A stretch of DNA of 41,763 nt from Alphaproteobacteria bacterium (GCA_021776685.1 JAJFFJ010000062.1:1-41763), one strand, 5' to 3'; positions 32,522 through 40,917 are shown, counted from the first letter of the stretch. The notes: a model not told the origin generated them from the letters alone. Numbers and translations are program-made.

Positions 32522-33442
32522 TCAACGACCTGCCCGTGCAGTTTGCCAACTCACTGCGACCACTGCCGCAATCACAAGCGCCGCCCCCAAATACTGCCAT
32601 CCACCCAGGGTTTCATCGAGGAGAAGCCCGGCGACAAAGATGGTCGCCACGGGCTCCACATTCATGATCAGACCGGCGCGGGGTGGAGTCAGCACATCTA
32701 CCGCCATGTAGAAACTGCTCATGGCGATCGTGTAGGTGACCATGATTCCCACCATGATCAACCAGGTGTTGCCGTCATGCGGCCAGGTCAGGCCGGTGTC
32801 GACGATTACGTAGACGGCTGAGAAGACCAGCATTCCTGTTACGAGGTAGAGCAGAACCGAGAGCCGTGGCAGTCGGCGCATGTATCGGGCGCTAAAGACG
32901 ATATTTAACGCAAGGGCTGCGGCGCCAATGATGCCGAGCACGACGCCGACCACGTTGATCTGGAGGTCCCAGATGTTGAGCGCCAGGGCCAACCCGCCGA
33001 AGGCAACGATGGCGCCGCCCATCTGGACTGTCGAAAGCTTCGAGTCGCCGAACGTGGCCGACACCAGTGGCGTCAGGACCGGGTAGAGATAGAGCAGCAA
33101 TATCGCCAGCCCCACCGGAATGAAGCCGATGGCAAACACAATCGTATAGGCATTGGTCACGTTGAGGAGCGCGAGCCCTGCCAGGGTCACTGCTACACCT
33201 AAAGAAAAGCGCATTTGCTGGCGGGTCGCCCGCAGCCAGATCAGCAGCACGAAAACGATCATTGCGCTTCGCATGAAAATCAGCACCGGAGGCGAGAGCC
33301 CCTCATTGGTGGCGACTTTGGTGAGCAGGTTGTGGCTGACGAAGGCCGTGGTCGCCATCGCCACAAGCAACAGACCCAGGGGCCACGGATTGACCGGCCG
33401 GACGGCAGGGTTGGTCGGCGCTGGTGATGACGCAGTCGTCAT
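32522..33442 (-). CDS. EamA family transporter (first of a pair)
   Basis: A 306-residue paralogue of the following gene with the same ten-helix, two-repeat layout. LLVAMATTAFVSHNLLTKVATNEG opens repeat one, PVGLAILLLYLYPVLTPLVSATFGDSKL closes it, and PRAGLIMNVEPVATIFVAGLLLDETL closes repeat two. The N-terminal 20 residues are proline-rich and cytoplasmic. It is the first gene of the pair and divergent from the NDUFA12 gene across 120 bp. Whether the two proteins work as a heterodimer or as separate exporters is open. Confidence 0.9.
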   Translation of the reverse strand: MTTASSPAPTNPAVRPVNPWPLGLLLVAMATTAFVSHNLLTKVATNEGLSPPVLIFMRSAMIVFVLLIWLRATRQQMRFSLGVAVTLAGLALLNVTNAYTIVFAIGFIPVGLAILLLYLYPVLTPLVSATFGDSKLSTVQMGGAIVAFGGLALALNIWDLQINVVGVVLGIIGAAALALNIVFSARYMRRLPRLSVLLYLVTGMLVFSAVYVIVDTGLTWPHDGNTWLIMVGIMVTYTIAMSSFYMAVDVLTPPRAGLIMNVEPVATIFVAGLLLDETLGGWQYLGAALVIAAVVAVSWQTARAGR

Positions 33443-33562
33443 TGATTTTCACGATCGGGAAGGAAGAGAAAAGCCGGATCAAGACCGCCTGCGGCGGGCC
33501 GGCTCTGGACGGGGTGGGGGCATAGTGCCATAGTCGCGGCCGTTTCGTACAAGCCGGATTTC

Positions 33563-33931
33563 ATGGCCACCATGTCACAATTGGGCACCTACATCTTCAC
33601 CGCCTGGGCGGGGAAGCCGGTCGGCAAAGACGACCAGGGCAACACCTATTACATTGAGCGCAAGGCCCGCAAAGGCCTTCGCCAGCGGCGGTGGGTGGTC
33701 TACAACGGCGCCAAGGAAGCTTCGCGCGTGCCGCCGGATTGGCACCGCTGGCTGCACTATACCACCGCTGAAACACCGGTGGAGTCGCCGCCTCAGCGTC
33801 AGCCCTGGGAGCAGGCCCACCGGGCAAACCCGAGCGGTACGCCTGACGCCTGGCGGCCTGCCGGGCACGAATATGAAGGTGGCAAGGCAGCACCCGGCAC
33901 CGGGGATTACGAGCCCTGGCGGCCGGTCTGA
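33563..33931 (+). CDS. NDUFA12-family complex I accessory protein
   Basis: A 122-residue homologue of the mitochondrial NDUFA12 (B17.2) subunit of NADH:ubiquinone oxidoreductase, one of the few accessory subunits shared with alphaproteobacteria. The typical blocks are VGKDDQGNTYYIERK, RRWVVYNGAKEASRVPPDWHRWLHYTTAETP, and a C-terminal EYEPW-like end (GDYEPWRPV). No membrane helix. It could start at ATG 33563 or ATG 33572. It heads a + strand run with MlaD genes, an order common in alphaproteobacteria even though no complex I core gene is present. Confidence 0.93.
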   Translation: MATMSQLGTYIFTAWAGKPVGKDDQGNTYYIERKARKGLRQRRWVVYNGAKEASRVPPDWHRWLHYTTAETPVESPPQRQPWEQAHRANPSGTPDAWRPAGHEYEGGKAAPGTGDYEPWRPV

Positions 33932-33944
33932 GCGGACAGGTCGT

Positions 33945-34451
33945 ATGACCGGCCGCGCGAAAGAGGCCTGGGTCGGCGCTGGCGTGATGCTGATCTTCGT
34001 GCTGCTGGTGGGGTGGGCCTCCGGTGGCGGCAAGAACGCCACCCGCGACGGCTATACCCTTACTGCAAGATTTGAACAGGTTGACGGCGTCGCTGTCGGC
34101 ACACCGGTCCGATTGGCCGGCCTGCAGATTGGCCGCGTGTCGAATGTCAGCCTCGACGCCAAGGCGCTCAAGCCAATTCTGACCTTTACCCTTCAGCACA
34201 AGATCCGTCTGCCTGTGGACAGTGCCGCGCTGATCATGAGTGATGGCGTGCTGGGGGATAAATTCATCAAGATCGAACCCGGGTCGGAGGACGAGACGCT
34301 GGCGCCGGGCGAAGCGTTTGAATTTGCGCAAAGCTCGATCATCCTGGAACATATCCTGCATCGGGTGGTGGTGACGGCGGAGGAACGGTTGCGTCCACTT
34401 AAGGAAGGCTCGCCGAAAAAAGACAAACCCGCCAACGGGGAGAAAAAGTGA
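33945..34451 (+). CDS. MlaD/MCE-domain lipid transport protein (paralogue 1)
   Basis: A 168-residue MCE-domain protein: one N-terminal transmembrane helix (about residues 9-23, GAGVMLIFVLLVGWASGG), then a periplasmic MCE domain (YTLTARFEQVDGVAVGTPVRLAGLQIGRVSNVSLD), and the late GDKFIKIEPGSEDETL block. MlaD hexamers carry phospholipids between membranes with an MlaFE ABC transporter. ATG 33945 gives the family N-terminus; the longer frame upstream is a shadow of NDUFA12. A lysine-rich tail ends the protein. Its stop overlaps the start of a second MlaD gene (TGATG), so the two are coupled. No mlaE or mlaF gene is in the window. Confidence 0.87.
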   Translation: MTGRAKEAWVGAGVMLIFVLLVGWASGGGKNATRDGYTLTARFEQVDGVAVGTPVRLAGLQIGRVSNVSLDAKALKPILTFTLQHKIRLPVDSAALIMSDGVLGDKFIKIEPGSEDETLAPGEAFEFAQSSIILEHILHRVVVTAEERLRPLKEGSPKKDKPANGEKK

Positions 34452-34915
34452 TGGGCCGGGCTGCGGTAGAAACCATCATGGGCGCAGTGGTGTTGCTGGT
34501 CGCGGCATTCTTTGTAGTCTTCGCCTATTCAGCCGCGGACCTCAGCGAGGTTCAGGGCACCCATTACCGGGCCCGGTTCGGCTCCCTCGGGGGGCTCACG
34601 CCCGGCAATGACGTGCGGTTGGGCGGCGTCAAGGTCGGGACCGTGTTGCGCCAGAAAATCGATCCGAAGGATTTCCGGGCGGAGGTGGAATTTTCCGTGC
34701 GCCCGGATCTGCGGCTCCCGGAAGATACCCTCGCAACAGTGACCAGCGAGGGCCTGATCGGCGGCAAATATCTTCGTCTGGTGGTCGGCACATCGAAGAA
34801 ACGGCTGGCCGCCGGCGGACTGATCCGCAAGACGCGCGATGCGCTGTCGGTTGAAGAACTGCTGTCGCGGGCTATCTTCCTTTTGACGGAAGATCCGAAA
34901 AAGCCGGGCAAATAG
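34451..34915 (+). CDS. mlaD: Outer-membrane lipid asymmetry protein MlaD (paralogue 2)
   Basis: A 154-residue MlaD: N-terminal helix (about residues 6-27), MCE domain with YRARFGSLGGLTPGNDVRLGGVKVGTVLRQKID, TVTSEGLIGGKYLRLVVG, and a short C-terminal helix SVEELLSRAIFLL that would line the hexamer pore. ATG 34451 overlaps the preceding stop by one base; a GTG at 34448 is possible. Compared with paralogue 1 it is closer to the standard MlaD form. The two adjacent MCE genes could make separate homohexamers or a mixed ring. Confidence 0.9.
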   Translation: MGRAAVETIMGAVVLLVAAFFVVFAYSAADLSEVQGTHYRARFGSLGGLTPGNDVRLGGVKVGTVLRQKIDPKDFRAEVEFSVRPDLRLPEDTLATVTSEGLIGGKYLRLVVGTSKKRLAAGGLIRKTRDALSVEELLSRAIFLLTEDPKKPGK

Positions 34916-35081
34916 GGCGATAATTCTCCCTGGATGCATTGTTGCCACCGGATCGCGGCAAGACAGGGTTGACGCGCCGTCCCCGGAACGAAAGAGTCCA
35001 GACCAACATACAGGACCGGCGGCAGGTCCCCTAACGGGGGTGCATTGCCGACCGCGCCTGAGCTGGAGAAGTTGCAAATTC

Positions 35082-35885
35082 ATGAGTGAACCGGACTACA
35101 CCCCTGTTCCCCAGCACTGGGACCCAGAACGCTATGCCCGCAACGCCCGCTTCGTCGCGCAGTTGGGGCAGCCGGTGGTGGAGCTGCTCGACCCGGTGGC
35201 TGGCGAAAGAATCTTGGATCTCGGCTGCGGTGATGGCGCGTTGACCCTGGCGCTTGCGGAGCGTGGCGTCACCGTGGTCGGCATCGACAGCAGCGCCGAA
35301 CAGATCGAGGCGGCCGTGGACTCTGGTCTGGATGCGCATGTGATCGACGCCACGGACATGCCCTACCAGGAAGAATTCGACGCGGTATTCAGTAACGCTG
35401 CGCTTCACTGGATCAAGAATGCAGATGCCGTGATTGCTGGCATGTGGCGTGCACTGAAGCCCGGCGGCCGCGTTGCTGCGGAAATGGGCGGCAGTGGCAA
35501 CGTGAAACAGATTCGCGAGGCGATCCTCGAGGCGTTGCGCCGGCGGGACATCGATGGCAGCCGACTGGATCCCTGGTATTTCCCGACTCCCGACGCCTAC
35601 AAGGCACGGCTGGAGAATGCCGGCTTCATCGTCACACATATCGAACTGATCGAGCGACCCACGCCCCTGCCAAACGAGCTGCAGAACTGGCTCGACACAT
35701 TCGCTGAGCCCTTTCTCTCTGTAGTGCCCGAGGCGGAGCGGCCTGCCTTCAAGGATGAGGTTGCCGAAACCCTGGCACCGGACCTGCTGCAGGATGACGG
35801 AACCTGGGTGGCGGACTATGTGCGCCTGCGGTTCCGGGCGGAAAAGCCGGCCGGCGATGCCGAGGCGGGCGCAGCCCGGGCCTGA
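35082..35885 (+). CDS. Class I SAM-dependent methyltransferase
   Basis: A 267-residue methyltransferase of the Methyltransf_11 kind. Motif I is ILDLGCGDGALTLAL (about residues 44-58), followed by the acidic ribose-binding strand VVGIDSSAEQIEAA. FDAVFSNAALHWIKNADAVI is motif IV, and LKPGGRVAAEMGG is the post-motif strand. The N-terminal YTPVPQHWDPERYARNARFVAQLG resembles trans-aconitate-methyltransferase-like proteins. ATG 35082 was chosen; an earlier ATG at 35040 adds unlike residues. It is 166 bp after mlaD. A TTGACG at 34973-34978 could be a -35 for its own promoter. The acceptor is unknown. Confidence 0.88.
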   Translation: MSEPDYTPVPQHWDPERYARNARFVAQLGQPVVELLDPVAGERILDLGCGDGALTLALAERGVTVVGIDSSAEQIEAAVDSGLDAHVIDATDMPYQEEFDAVFSNAALHWIKNADAVIAGMWRALKPGGRVAAEMGGSGNVKQIREAILEALRRRDIDGSRLDPWYFPTPDAYKARLENAGFIVTHIELIERPTPLPNELQNWLDTFAEPFLSVVPEAERPAFKDEVAETLAPDLLQDDGTWVADYVRLRFRAEKPAGDAEAGAARA

Positions 35886-35903
35886 CCGGCCGGGAGACCG
35901 CCG

Positions 35904-36143
35904 ATGACCGATCCCAATCCCTTCGAGCCGCCTGTTTGGGTAGATGGCAACGGCCAGGCCCTGTCGTGCCGCGAAAAGATCAAGGTGCTCAATGAAAACC
36001 TGGGGGAGATCGGCGACATGGCCCAGGATGCGCTGGAAGATGCCATCCTGATGGGCTGCGACGAAGCGCAGGTGAGGCAAGTGTTGAACGACCTGCTGGC
36101 TTCCCTCGTAAATCCCTATCAGAAGCCGAAACAGGACTCGTGA
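35904..36143 (+). CDS. Conserved small acidic protein
   Basis: A 79-residue protein with GGGAGA 7 nt before the ATG. The middle LSCREKIKVLNENLGEIGDMAQDALEDAILMGCDEAQVRQVL reads as two amphipathic helices, with two cysteines at fixed-looking positions. The ends are proline-rich (NPFEPPVW, NPYQKPKQ). I recognise the pattern as one that recurs in alphaproteobacteria but know no function. It lies 18 bp after the methyltransferase and its stop overlaps a possible GTG start of the DUF2155 gene, so it belongs to that unit. Confidence 0.8.
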   Translation: MTDPNPFEPPVWVDGNGQALSCREKIKVLNENLGEIGDMAQDALEDAILMGCDEAQVRQVLNDLLASLVNPYQKPKQDS

Positions 36144-36148
36144 CGACC

Positions 36149-36604
36149 ATGGCCAACCGCATCGCGGCGGTATTTCTGGGACTGATTGTGGCGCTCGCCA
36201 TTGGCGCCGGCGCGGCCGTGCCCGATGTGGCCGCCCAGGCGCGCAAGCCTGGCCCCAGGACCAAAGCAAAAAAGCCCACGGACAAGAAAGCTACGCCCTT
36301 CAATCAGGACATGAAAATCGTTGTCCTGCGGGGATTGGACAAGGTCACTGCGCGGATCTCGACGTTTGGCGGCCGGGTCGGCAAGACGGTCCGTTTTCGC
36401 TCGCTGGAGATCGTGATCCGCCGCTGCCAGCGCAACCGGCCCGAGAATCCGCCCGAACACGGCGCCTTTCTGCAGATATATGAAACTCATCCGGCCACAA
36501 AAATACGGAAGCAGATTTTCAGTGGCTGGATGTTCGCATCAAATCCGGCGCTGAATGCGATGGAGCACCCGGTCTATGATATCTGGCTCAAGGACTGCAG
36601 ATAG
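36149..36604 (+). CDS. DUF2155 domain-containing exported protein
   Basis: A 151-residue protein with a signal peptide (AAVFLGLIVALAIGAGAAVPDVAA), a lysine/proline-rich linker, and a DUF2155 domain. The domain begins VLRGLDKVTARISTFGGRVGKTVRFRSLEIVIRRC and continues with AFLQIYE, IFSGWMFASNPALNAMEHPVYDIWLKDC. The two cysteines at the domain ends could form a disulphide in the periplasm. DUF2155 proteins often lie next to NDUFA12, MlaD and aat genes, as here, but their role is unknown. The GTG at 36140 overlapping the upstream stop is an equally possible start. The 3' end overlaps aat by 31 bp tail to tail. Confidence 0.88.
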   Translation: MANRIAAVFLGLIVALAIGAGAAVPDVAAQARKPGPRTKAKKPTDKKATPFNQDMKIVVLRGLDKVTARISTFGGRVGKTVRFRSLEIVIRRCQRNRPENPPEHGAFLQIYETHPATKIRKQIFSGWMFASNPALNAMEHPVYDIWLKDCR

Positions 36605-37257
36605 CCGTCCATTTCCGCTGCGCTGAGCTCTTCGGGGAACCGTGCAGGGATCGCAATCGCTGCTTCCAGCCGGCGATGATAGTCGGCCCGGGGAATTTCA
36701 ATCGCGCCGAACTGTTCCAGATGGTCCGTGATGAACTGTGTGTCCAGCAGCGCGTAGCCGCCGCGCATGAGCCGGGCGCAAAGATGCACCAGCGCCACCT
36801 TGCTGGCGTCACGCACGCGGGTGAACATACTTTCACCGAAAAATGCGCCGCCGATGGAAACGCCATAGAGACCGCCGGCAAGTTCGCCTGCCCGCCAGCA
36901 TTCAACCGAGTGCGCAAACCCCATCGCCTGAAGTTCCGTATAGGCGCCGACAATCGGCTCGCTGATCCAGGTCTCAGGGCGATCCTGGTTGGGTTCGGCA
37001 CAGGCGCGGACCACCTGTTCGAAGGCGGTGTCTACGCGCACGTCGAATACGTTTCGGCGGACTGTGCGGCGCAGCCGACGCGGCACATGCACGTCATCAA
37101 TGGGCAGCACGCCCCGGCGCTGCGGGTCGACCCAGAAAATGTCGCCGGTGTCCCGGGATTCGGCCATGGGGAAAACCCCGGCCGAATAGGCCTTCAACAA
37201 GAGGTCGGACGTCAGCCGGATCTGGCTCAATGTCTTGCTCGTGTTCTGCCGCGCCAT
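36574..37257 (-). CDS. aat: Leucyl/phenylalanyl-tRNA--protein transferase
   Basis: A 227-residue Aat, which adds Leu or Phe from aminoacyl-tRNA to N-terminal Lys or Arg of proteins and so marks them for ClpS-ClpAP. Family blocks: LLLKAYSAGVFPMAES, IFWVDPQRRGVLPIDDVHVPRRLRR, WISEPIVGAYTELQAMGFAHSVECW, LAGGLYGVSIGGAFFGESMF and LLDTQFITDHLEQFGAIEIPRADY. ATG 37257 was chosen because upstream residues are a shadow of accC. It lies 28 bp after accC, at the end of the aroQ-accB-accC run, and overlaps the DUF2155 gene by 31 bp. Confidence 0.95.
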   Translation of the reverse strand: MARQNTSKTLSQIRLTSDLLLKAYSAGVFPMAESRDTGDIFWVDPQRRGVLPIDDVHVPRRLRRTVRRNVFDVRVDTAFEQVVRACAEPNQDRPETWISEPIVGAYTELQAMGFAHSVECWRAGELAGGLYGVSIGGAFFGESMFTRVRDASKVALVHLCARLMRGGYALLDTQFITDHLEQFGAIEIPRADYHRRLEAAIAIPARFPEELSAAEMDGYLQSLSQIS

Positions 37258-37285
37258 GCGGCGACAGCGGGCGCCGCAGAGGTCG

Positions 37286-38629
37286 TCATCGGTCCCCTGC
37301 GACAAACGCCTCCAGCCAGCGGATGTCATAGTCACCGTTGATGAAATCCTGCTGGGCCACAAGCTCTTGATGCAGGGGAATTGTGGTCTGAATACCGGTG
37401 ATGACGAATTCTTCCAACGCCCGGCGCAGACGCATCAGGCATTCGTTGCGGCTGCCGCCATGGACGATCAGCTTGGCGATCAGCGAATCGTAGTTGGGCG
37501 GTACGCTGTAGCCGCTGTAGATGCCCGAATCGACCCGGACACCCAGCCCGCCAGGCGGGTGATAGTCGACCAGCTTGCCCGGCGACGGCGCAAAAGTTAC
37601 CGGGTTCTCTGCGTTTATCCGGCATTCAATGGCGTGGCCCTGAAGCTCGACGTCTTCCTGGGTCAGCGACAGGGGCGCACCGCTGGCGACGCGGATCATT
37701 TCGCGCACGATGTCGATACCCGTGACCATCTCCGTTACCGGATGCTCCACCTGCAGGCGCGTATTCATTTCAATGAAATAGAACTCGCCATTCTCATACA
37801 GAAATTCGATGGTTCCCACGTTGCGGTAGCCGAGGTTGCGGATAGCCTCCGTGCCGACTCTTCCAAGGCGTGCGCGCTCCTCTGCGTTAAGGGCGGGGGA
37901 GGGCGCTTCCTCGAGAACCTTCTGGTGGTTCCGTTGCAGGGAGCAGTCGCGCTCGCCCAGATGCACCACGTTGCCGTGGCCGTCGGCAACGACCTGCAGC
38001 TCGATGTGCCGCGGATTGGCCAGATATTTCTCCATATACATTTCGTCGTTGCCGAAGGCGGCTTTTGATTCCCGCTTGGCCAGGGTGATCATTTCCTCCA
38101 GCGTGTCCGCGCTTTCAGCCACCTTCATGCCGCGTCCGCCGCCGCCGGCAGATGCTTTGATCAAGACCGGGTAGCCGATTTCTTCTGCGATCTTGAGGGC
38201 GTCTCCGATATCCTCCACAGCGCCTTCACTGCCGGGCACCACCGGCAGGCCCGCGGCCTTGACCGCTTTCTTGGCCGCCACCTTGTCGCCCATCATGCGG
38301 ATATGGTCCGGCGAAGGCCCAATGAAGGTGATGCCGTGTGCTTCGACGATTTCGGCAAACTGCGCGTTTTCCGACAGGAATCCATAACCCGGATGAATCG
38401 CATCTGCGCCGGTGATCATGGCGGCGGAGACAATGGCCGGGATATTGAGGTAGCTGTCGGCGGGAGAAGGCGGGCCGATGCACACGGACTCATCGGCCAG
38501 CCGCACATGCATGGCGTTTTCGTCGGCCGTTGAATGGACTGCGACCGTGGAAATGCCCATTTCCCGGCAGGCGCGGTGGATGCGCAGCGCAATCTCGCCC
38601 CGGTTCGCGATCAGCACTTTGTCGAACAT
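37286..38629 (-). CDS. accC: Acetyl-CoA carboxylase, biotin carboxylase subunit
   Basis: A 447-residue ATP-grasp enzyme that carboxylates the biotin on AccB in the first step of fatty-acid synthesis. The N-terminal LIANRGEIALRI is the family start. AIHPGYGFLSEN, the glycine-rich ATP loop AGGGGRGM (161-168), ERDCSLQRNHQKVLEEAP and EFYFIEMNTRLQVEHPVTE (the metal and bicarbonate region) are all intact. ATG 38629 was preferred over an upstream frame start that reads through the intergenic space. It begins 10 bp after accB. Confidence 0.97.
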   Translation of the reverse strand: MFDKVLIANRGEIALRIHRACREMGISTVAVHSTADENAMHVRLADESVCIGPPSPADSYLNIPAIVSAAMITGADAIHPGYGFLSENAQFAEIVEAHGITFIGPSPDHIRMMGDKVAAKKAVKAAGLPVVPGSEGAVEDIGDALKIAEEIGYPVLIKASAGGGGRGMKVAESADTLEEMITLAKRESKAAFGNDEMYMEKYLANPRHIELQVVADGHGNVVHLGERDCSLQRNHQKVLEEAPSPALNAEERARLGRVGTEAIRNLGYRNVGTIEFLYENGEFYFIEMNTRLQVEHPVTEMVTGIDIVREMIRVASGAPLSLTQEDVELQGHAIECRINAENPVTFAPSPGKLVDYHPPGGLGVRVDSGIYSGYSVPPNYDSLIAKLIVHGGSRNECLMRLRRALEEFVITGIQTTIPLHQELVAQQDFINGDYDIRWLEAFVAGDR

Positions 38630-38639
38630 CCCGGGCACC

Positions 38640-39119
38640 CTATTCGACGATGACGAGGACTTCGCCAAATTCCACAGGCGCGCCGCTTTCAACAACAATT
38701 TCCCGCACCACGCCGCCTTTCTGCGCCTTGATCTCGTTGAAGGTTTTCATTGCCTCCACCAACATCAGCGTCTGGCCGGGCGAAACCGAGTCGCCGATGG
38801 AGACGAAGTTGGGTGCCCCCGGTTCCGGCGCCAGGTAGACCGTCCCGACCATGGGCGAGGTTACGGCCCCCGGATGGGTCGGGTCGGGCGCGGGGGCTGG
38901 GGTAATCGTGTCAAGCGGCGGCGGCGCGCCTGGATCCGGCGCTTGTTGGACCGGCGGAGCGCTCACCTGCACCGCGGTGCCCTGGCGGGCGACGCGGATG
39001 CGGAGATCGCCTGTGTCATACTCGATCTCCGTCAATCCGGTGTCATCAAGCAGTTTCGCCAGTTTGCGAATCGCTCGGGCATCGATTGGGCTTTCCGCAC
39101 GTTTGGGAGTGTCATTCAT
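38640..39119 (-). CDS. accB: Acetyl-CoA carboxylase, biotin carboxyl carrier protein
   Basis: A 159-residue AccB. The N-terminal helix ([19 protein letters not shown]) is followed by a proline/alanine-rich flexible linker (about 52-85) and the biotinyl domain. The biotin lysine is Lys125 in [10 protein letters not shown]; the EAMKTFN variant is common in alphaproteobacteria. The ATG overlaps the aroQ stop as ATGA, so translation is coupled. Confidence 0.97.
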   Translation of the reverse strand: MNDTPKRAESPIDARAIRKLAKLLDDTGLTEIEYDTGDLRIRVARQGTAVQVSAPPVQQAPDPGAPPPLDTITPAPAPDPTHPGAVTSPMVGTVYLAPEPGAPNFVSIGDSVSPGQTLMLVEAMKTFNEIKAQKGGVVREIVVESGAPVEFGEVLVIVE

Positions 39120-39574
39120 GTTGAAGTTCCAGCGCTCAGCCGTTCGGCGAGTGCCTGGAGCGCGAATCTATATCCCGCGCTGCCCAGGCCACAAATCGCG
39201 CCGAGGGCGGCTTTGGCGATATAGGAGGTGTGTCGGAAATCTTCGCGCTGGTGGATGTTGGAGAGATGCACCTCGATTGTCGGCAGGCCGACAGCCTTGA
39301 TTGCATCCAACAGCGAAACCGATGTGTGGGTCAGCCCCCCGGGATTTATAACAATGCCCTGGGCTTCGCCGCGGGCATTGTGGATCCAGTCGATCAATTG
39401 TCCCTCATGATTGCTTTGCCGGCAGTCGACGCCGAGGCCCAGTCGCCCGGCTTCGTCCGCGCACAGGGCGTCGATCTCGGCGAGCGTTTCGCTGCCGTAG
39501 ATCTCCGGCTCACGCGTCCCCAGCAAGTTCAGGTTGGGGCCGTTAAGCACGAGAATGAGCGGAGTTGAGGGCAC
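39116..39574 (-). CDS. aroQ: 3-dehydroquinate dehydratase, type II
   Basis: A 152-residue type II dehydroquinase of the shikimate pathway. [20 protein letters not shown] carries the catalytic Tyr26, the flexible lid arginine is Arg21, [13 protein letters not shown] the substrate loop, and [14 protein letters not shown] the catalytic His103. No ATG lies near the conserved start; GTG 39574 gives the usual length and is my choice, though its ribosome-binding site is weak. An ATG at 39682 would add 36 proline-rich residues. aroQ-accB-accC is a frequent proteobacterial gene order. Confidence 0.93.
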   Translation of the reverse strand: MPSTPLILVLNGPNLNLLGTREPEIYGSETLAEIDALCADEAGRLGLGVDCRQSNHEGQLIDWIHNARGEAQGIVINPGGLTHTSVSLLDAIKAVGLPTIEVHLSNIHQREDFRHTSYIAKAALGAICGLGSAGYRFALQALAERLSAGTST

Positions 39575-39693
39575 GGAGAGGGTTTCTGTTTCTGGTTCCG
39601 AGGGGGAGGCTGGCGGCGGGTTATAACACGCGCATGCAGGGGCGCAAACGACGCGCGATGACGCCGCCCTCTGTGGTGACATATCGCATCCCG

Positions 39694-39722
39694 CCGCCAG
39701 TCAATTTCCTTGCTACTGGCGG
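39694..39722 (+). promoter_or_regulatory. Hairpin in the leader of the decarboxylase gene
   Basis: CCGCCAGT (39694-39701) and ACTGGCGG (39715-39722) form a perfect 8-bp stem with a 13-nt pyrimidine-rich loop. It ends about 50 bp before ATG 39775. It could be a leader control element or, as DNA, an operator between aroQ and the decarboxylase. Confidence 0.4.
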
Positions 39723-39774
39723 GCCAATGCCAGTATCCCCAAGGCCGATTTCAAGGCTGGATATGCTGCCGCCA

Positions 39775-40917
39775 ATGACCCCGAAAATTTCCCGCTTCCT
39801 GACGGAATCTGCGCCGGACACGCCATGTCTGGTGGTGGACTGCGATGTGGTTGCGGCCAACTATGACCGGCTGGCGGCGGCATTGCCGCTGACCCGCATC
39901 TATTATGCGGTGAAGGCCAACCCGGCGGCGCCCGTGCTGAAGATCCTGCGGGACCGTGGCGCGCGTTTCGACAGCGCCAGCATCCACGAGATCAAGCAAT
40001 GCCAGGCGCTGGGCATCGAATCGGATCGCCTGTCCTTCGGAAGCACGATCAAGAAAGAGCGCGATATCGCGGCAGCCCATCAGATCGGTGTGCCGCTCTA
40101 TGCGTTCGACAGCCGTGGCGAGCTGGAAAAGATCGCCCGCGCCGCGCCCGGCCGTCAGGTTTTCTGCCGCTTCTTCATGGAGGGGGCAGGGGCCGACTGG
40201 CCACTGTCGCGCAAGTTTGGCTGCGACCTCGATATGGCCGCTGATCTTTTGGTGCAGGCGCGGGATCTTGGCCTCGATCCTTACGGCGTTTCATTTCATG
40301 TGGGCTCGCAGCAGACCGATCCCGGCCAGTGGGATCTGGCGCTCGGGCGCACGAAGATGCTGTTCACGGCGCTGGCCGGGCGGGGAATAGACCTGCGCAT
40401 GATCAACCTGGGCGGCGGCTTCCCGGCGCGCTACAGGGCGGATGTGCCGGATGTCGATGACTATGCCCAGTCGATCATGACCGCCGTCACCCGCCACTTC
40501 GGCAACCGCATCCCACAAATGATCATCGAGCCGGGCCGCGGCATTGCCGGCGACGCTGGTGTGATAGAGGCGGAAGTCGTGCTGGTCTCGCAGAAGGGCT
40601 ACGACGACCCCATCCGCTGGGTGTTTCTGGACGTGGGAAAATTCGGCGGCCTACCGGAGACCATGGACGAGGCGATCAAGTATCGGATTGAGCCAATACG
40701 GGCTGGTGCGGCGCTTGAGGGTGACACCGGCCCGTGCATACTGGCGGGGCCCACCTGTGACGAGGTCGATGTGCTCTACGAGCATCATCCCTACGATCTG
40801 CCGCTCGACCTTCAGCCCGGCGACCGGGTGCGTTTCCTGGCAGCGGGCGCCTATACCAGCACCTACGCCTCCATCGGCTTCAACGGATTTCCGCCGCTGA
40901 CGGAGCACTACATCTAG
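39775..40917 (+). CDS. PLP-dependent ornithine/lysine/diaminopimelate decarboxylase (fold type III)
   Basis: A 380-residue alanine-racemase-fold decarboxylase of the eukaryotic-type ornithine decarboxylase group. Lys47 in IYYAVKANP forms the Schiff base. HVGSQ (175-179), NLGGGFPARY (211-220) and EPGRGIAGDAG (252-262) bind the PLP phosphate. GPTCDEVDVLY places Cys328 and Asp332 at the substrate site, a signature of ornithine and lysine/ornithine decarboxylases and not of LysA. The product would be putrescine or cadaverine. ATG 39775 fits homologous N-termini; ATGs at 39763 and 39727 are in frame. It is divergent from aroQ across about 200 bp. Confidence 0.9.
   Translation: MTPKISRFLTESAPDTPCLVVDCDVVAANYDRLAAALPLTRIYYAVKANPAAPVLKILRDRGARFDSASIHEIKQCQALGIESDRLSFGSTIKKERDIAAAHQIGVPLYAFDSRGELEKIARAAPGRQVFCRFFMEGAGADWPLSRKFGCDLDMAADLLVQARDLGLDPYGVSFHVGSQQTDPGQWDLALGRTKMLFTALAGRGIDLRMINLGGGFPARYRADVPDVDDYAQSIMTAVTRHFGNRIPQMIIEPGRGIAGDAGVIEAEVVLVSQKGYDDPIRWVFLDVGKFGGLPETMDEAIKYRIEPIRAGAALEGDTGPCILAGPTCDEVDVLYEHHPYDLPLDLQPGDRVRFLAAGAYTSTYASIGFNGFPPLTEHYI

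Noticed and set aside
35031-36269. 412-codon antisense open frame across the methyltransferase
   Set aside because: It spans two real genes and their gap and has no recognisable motif.
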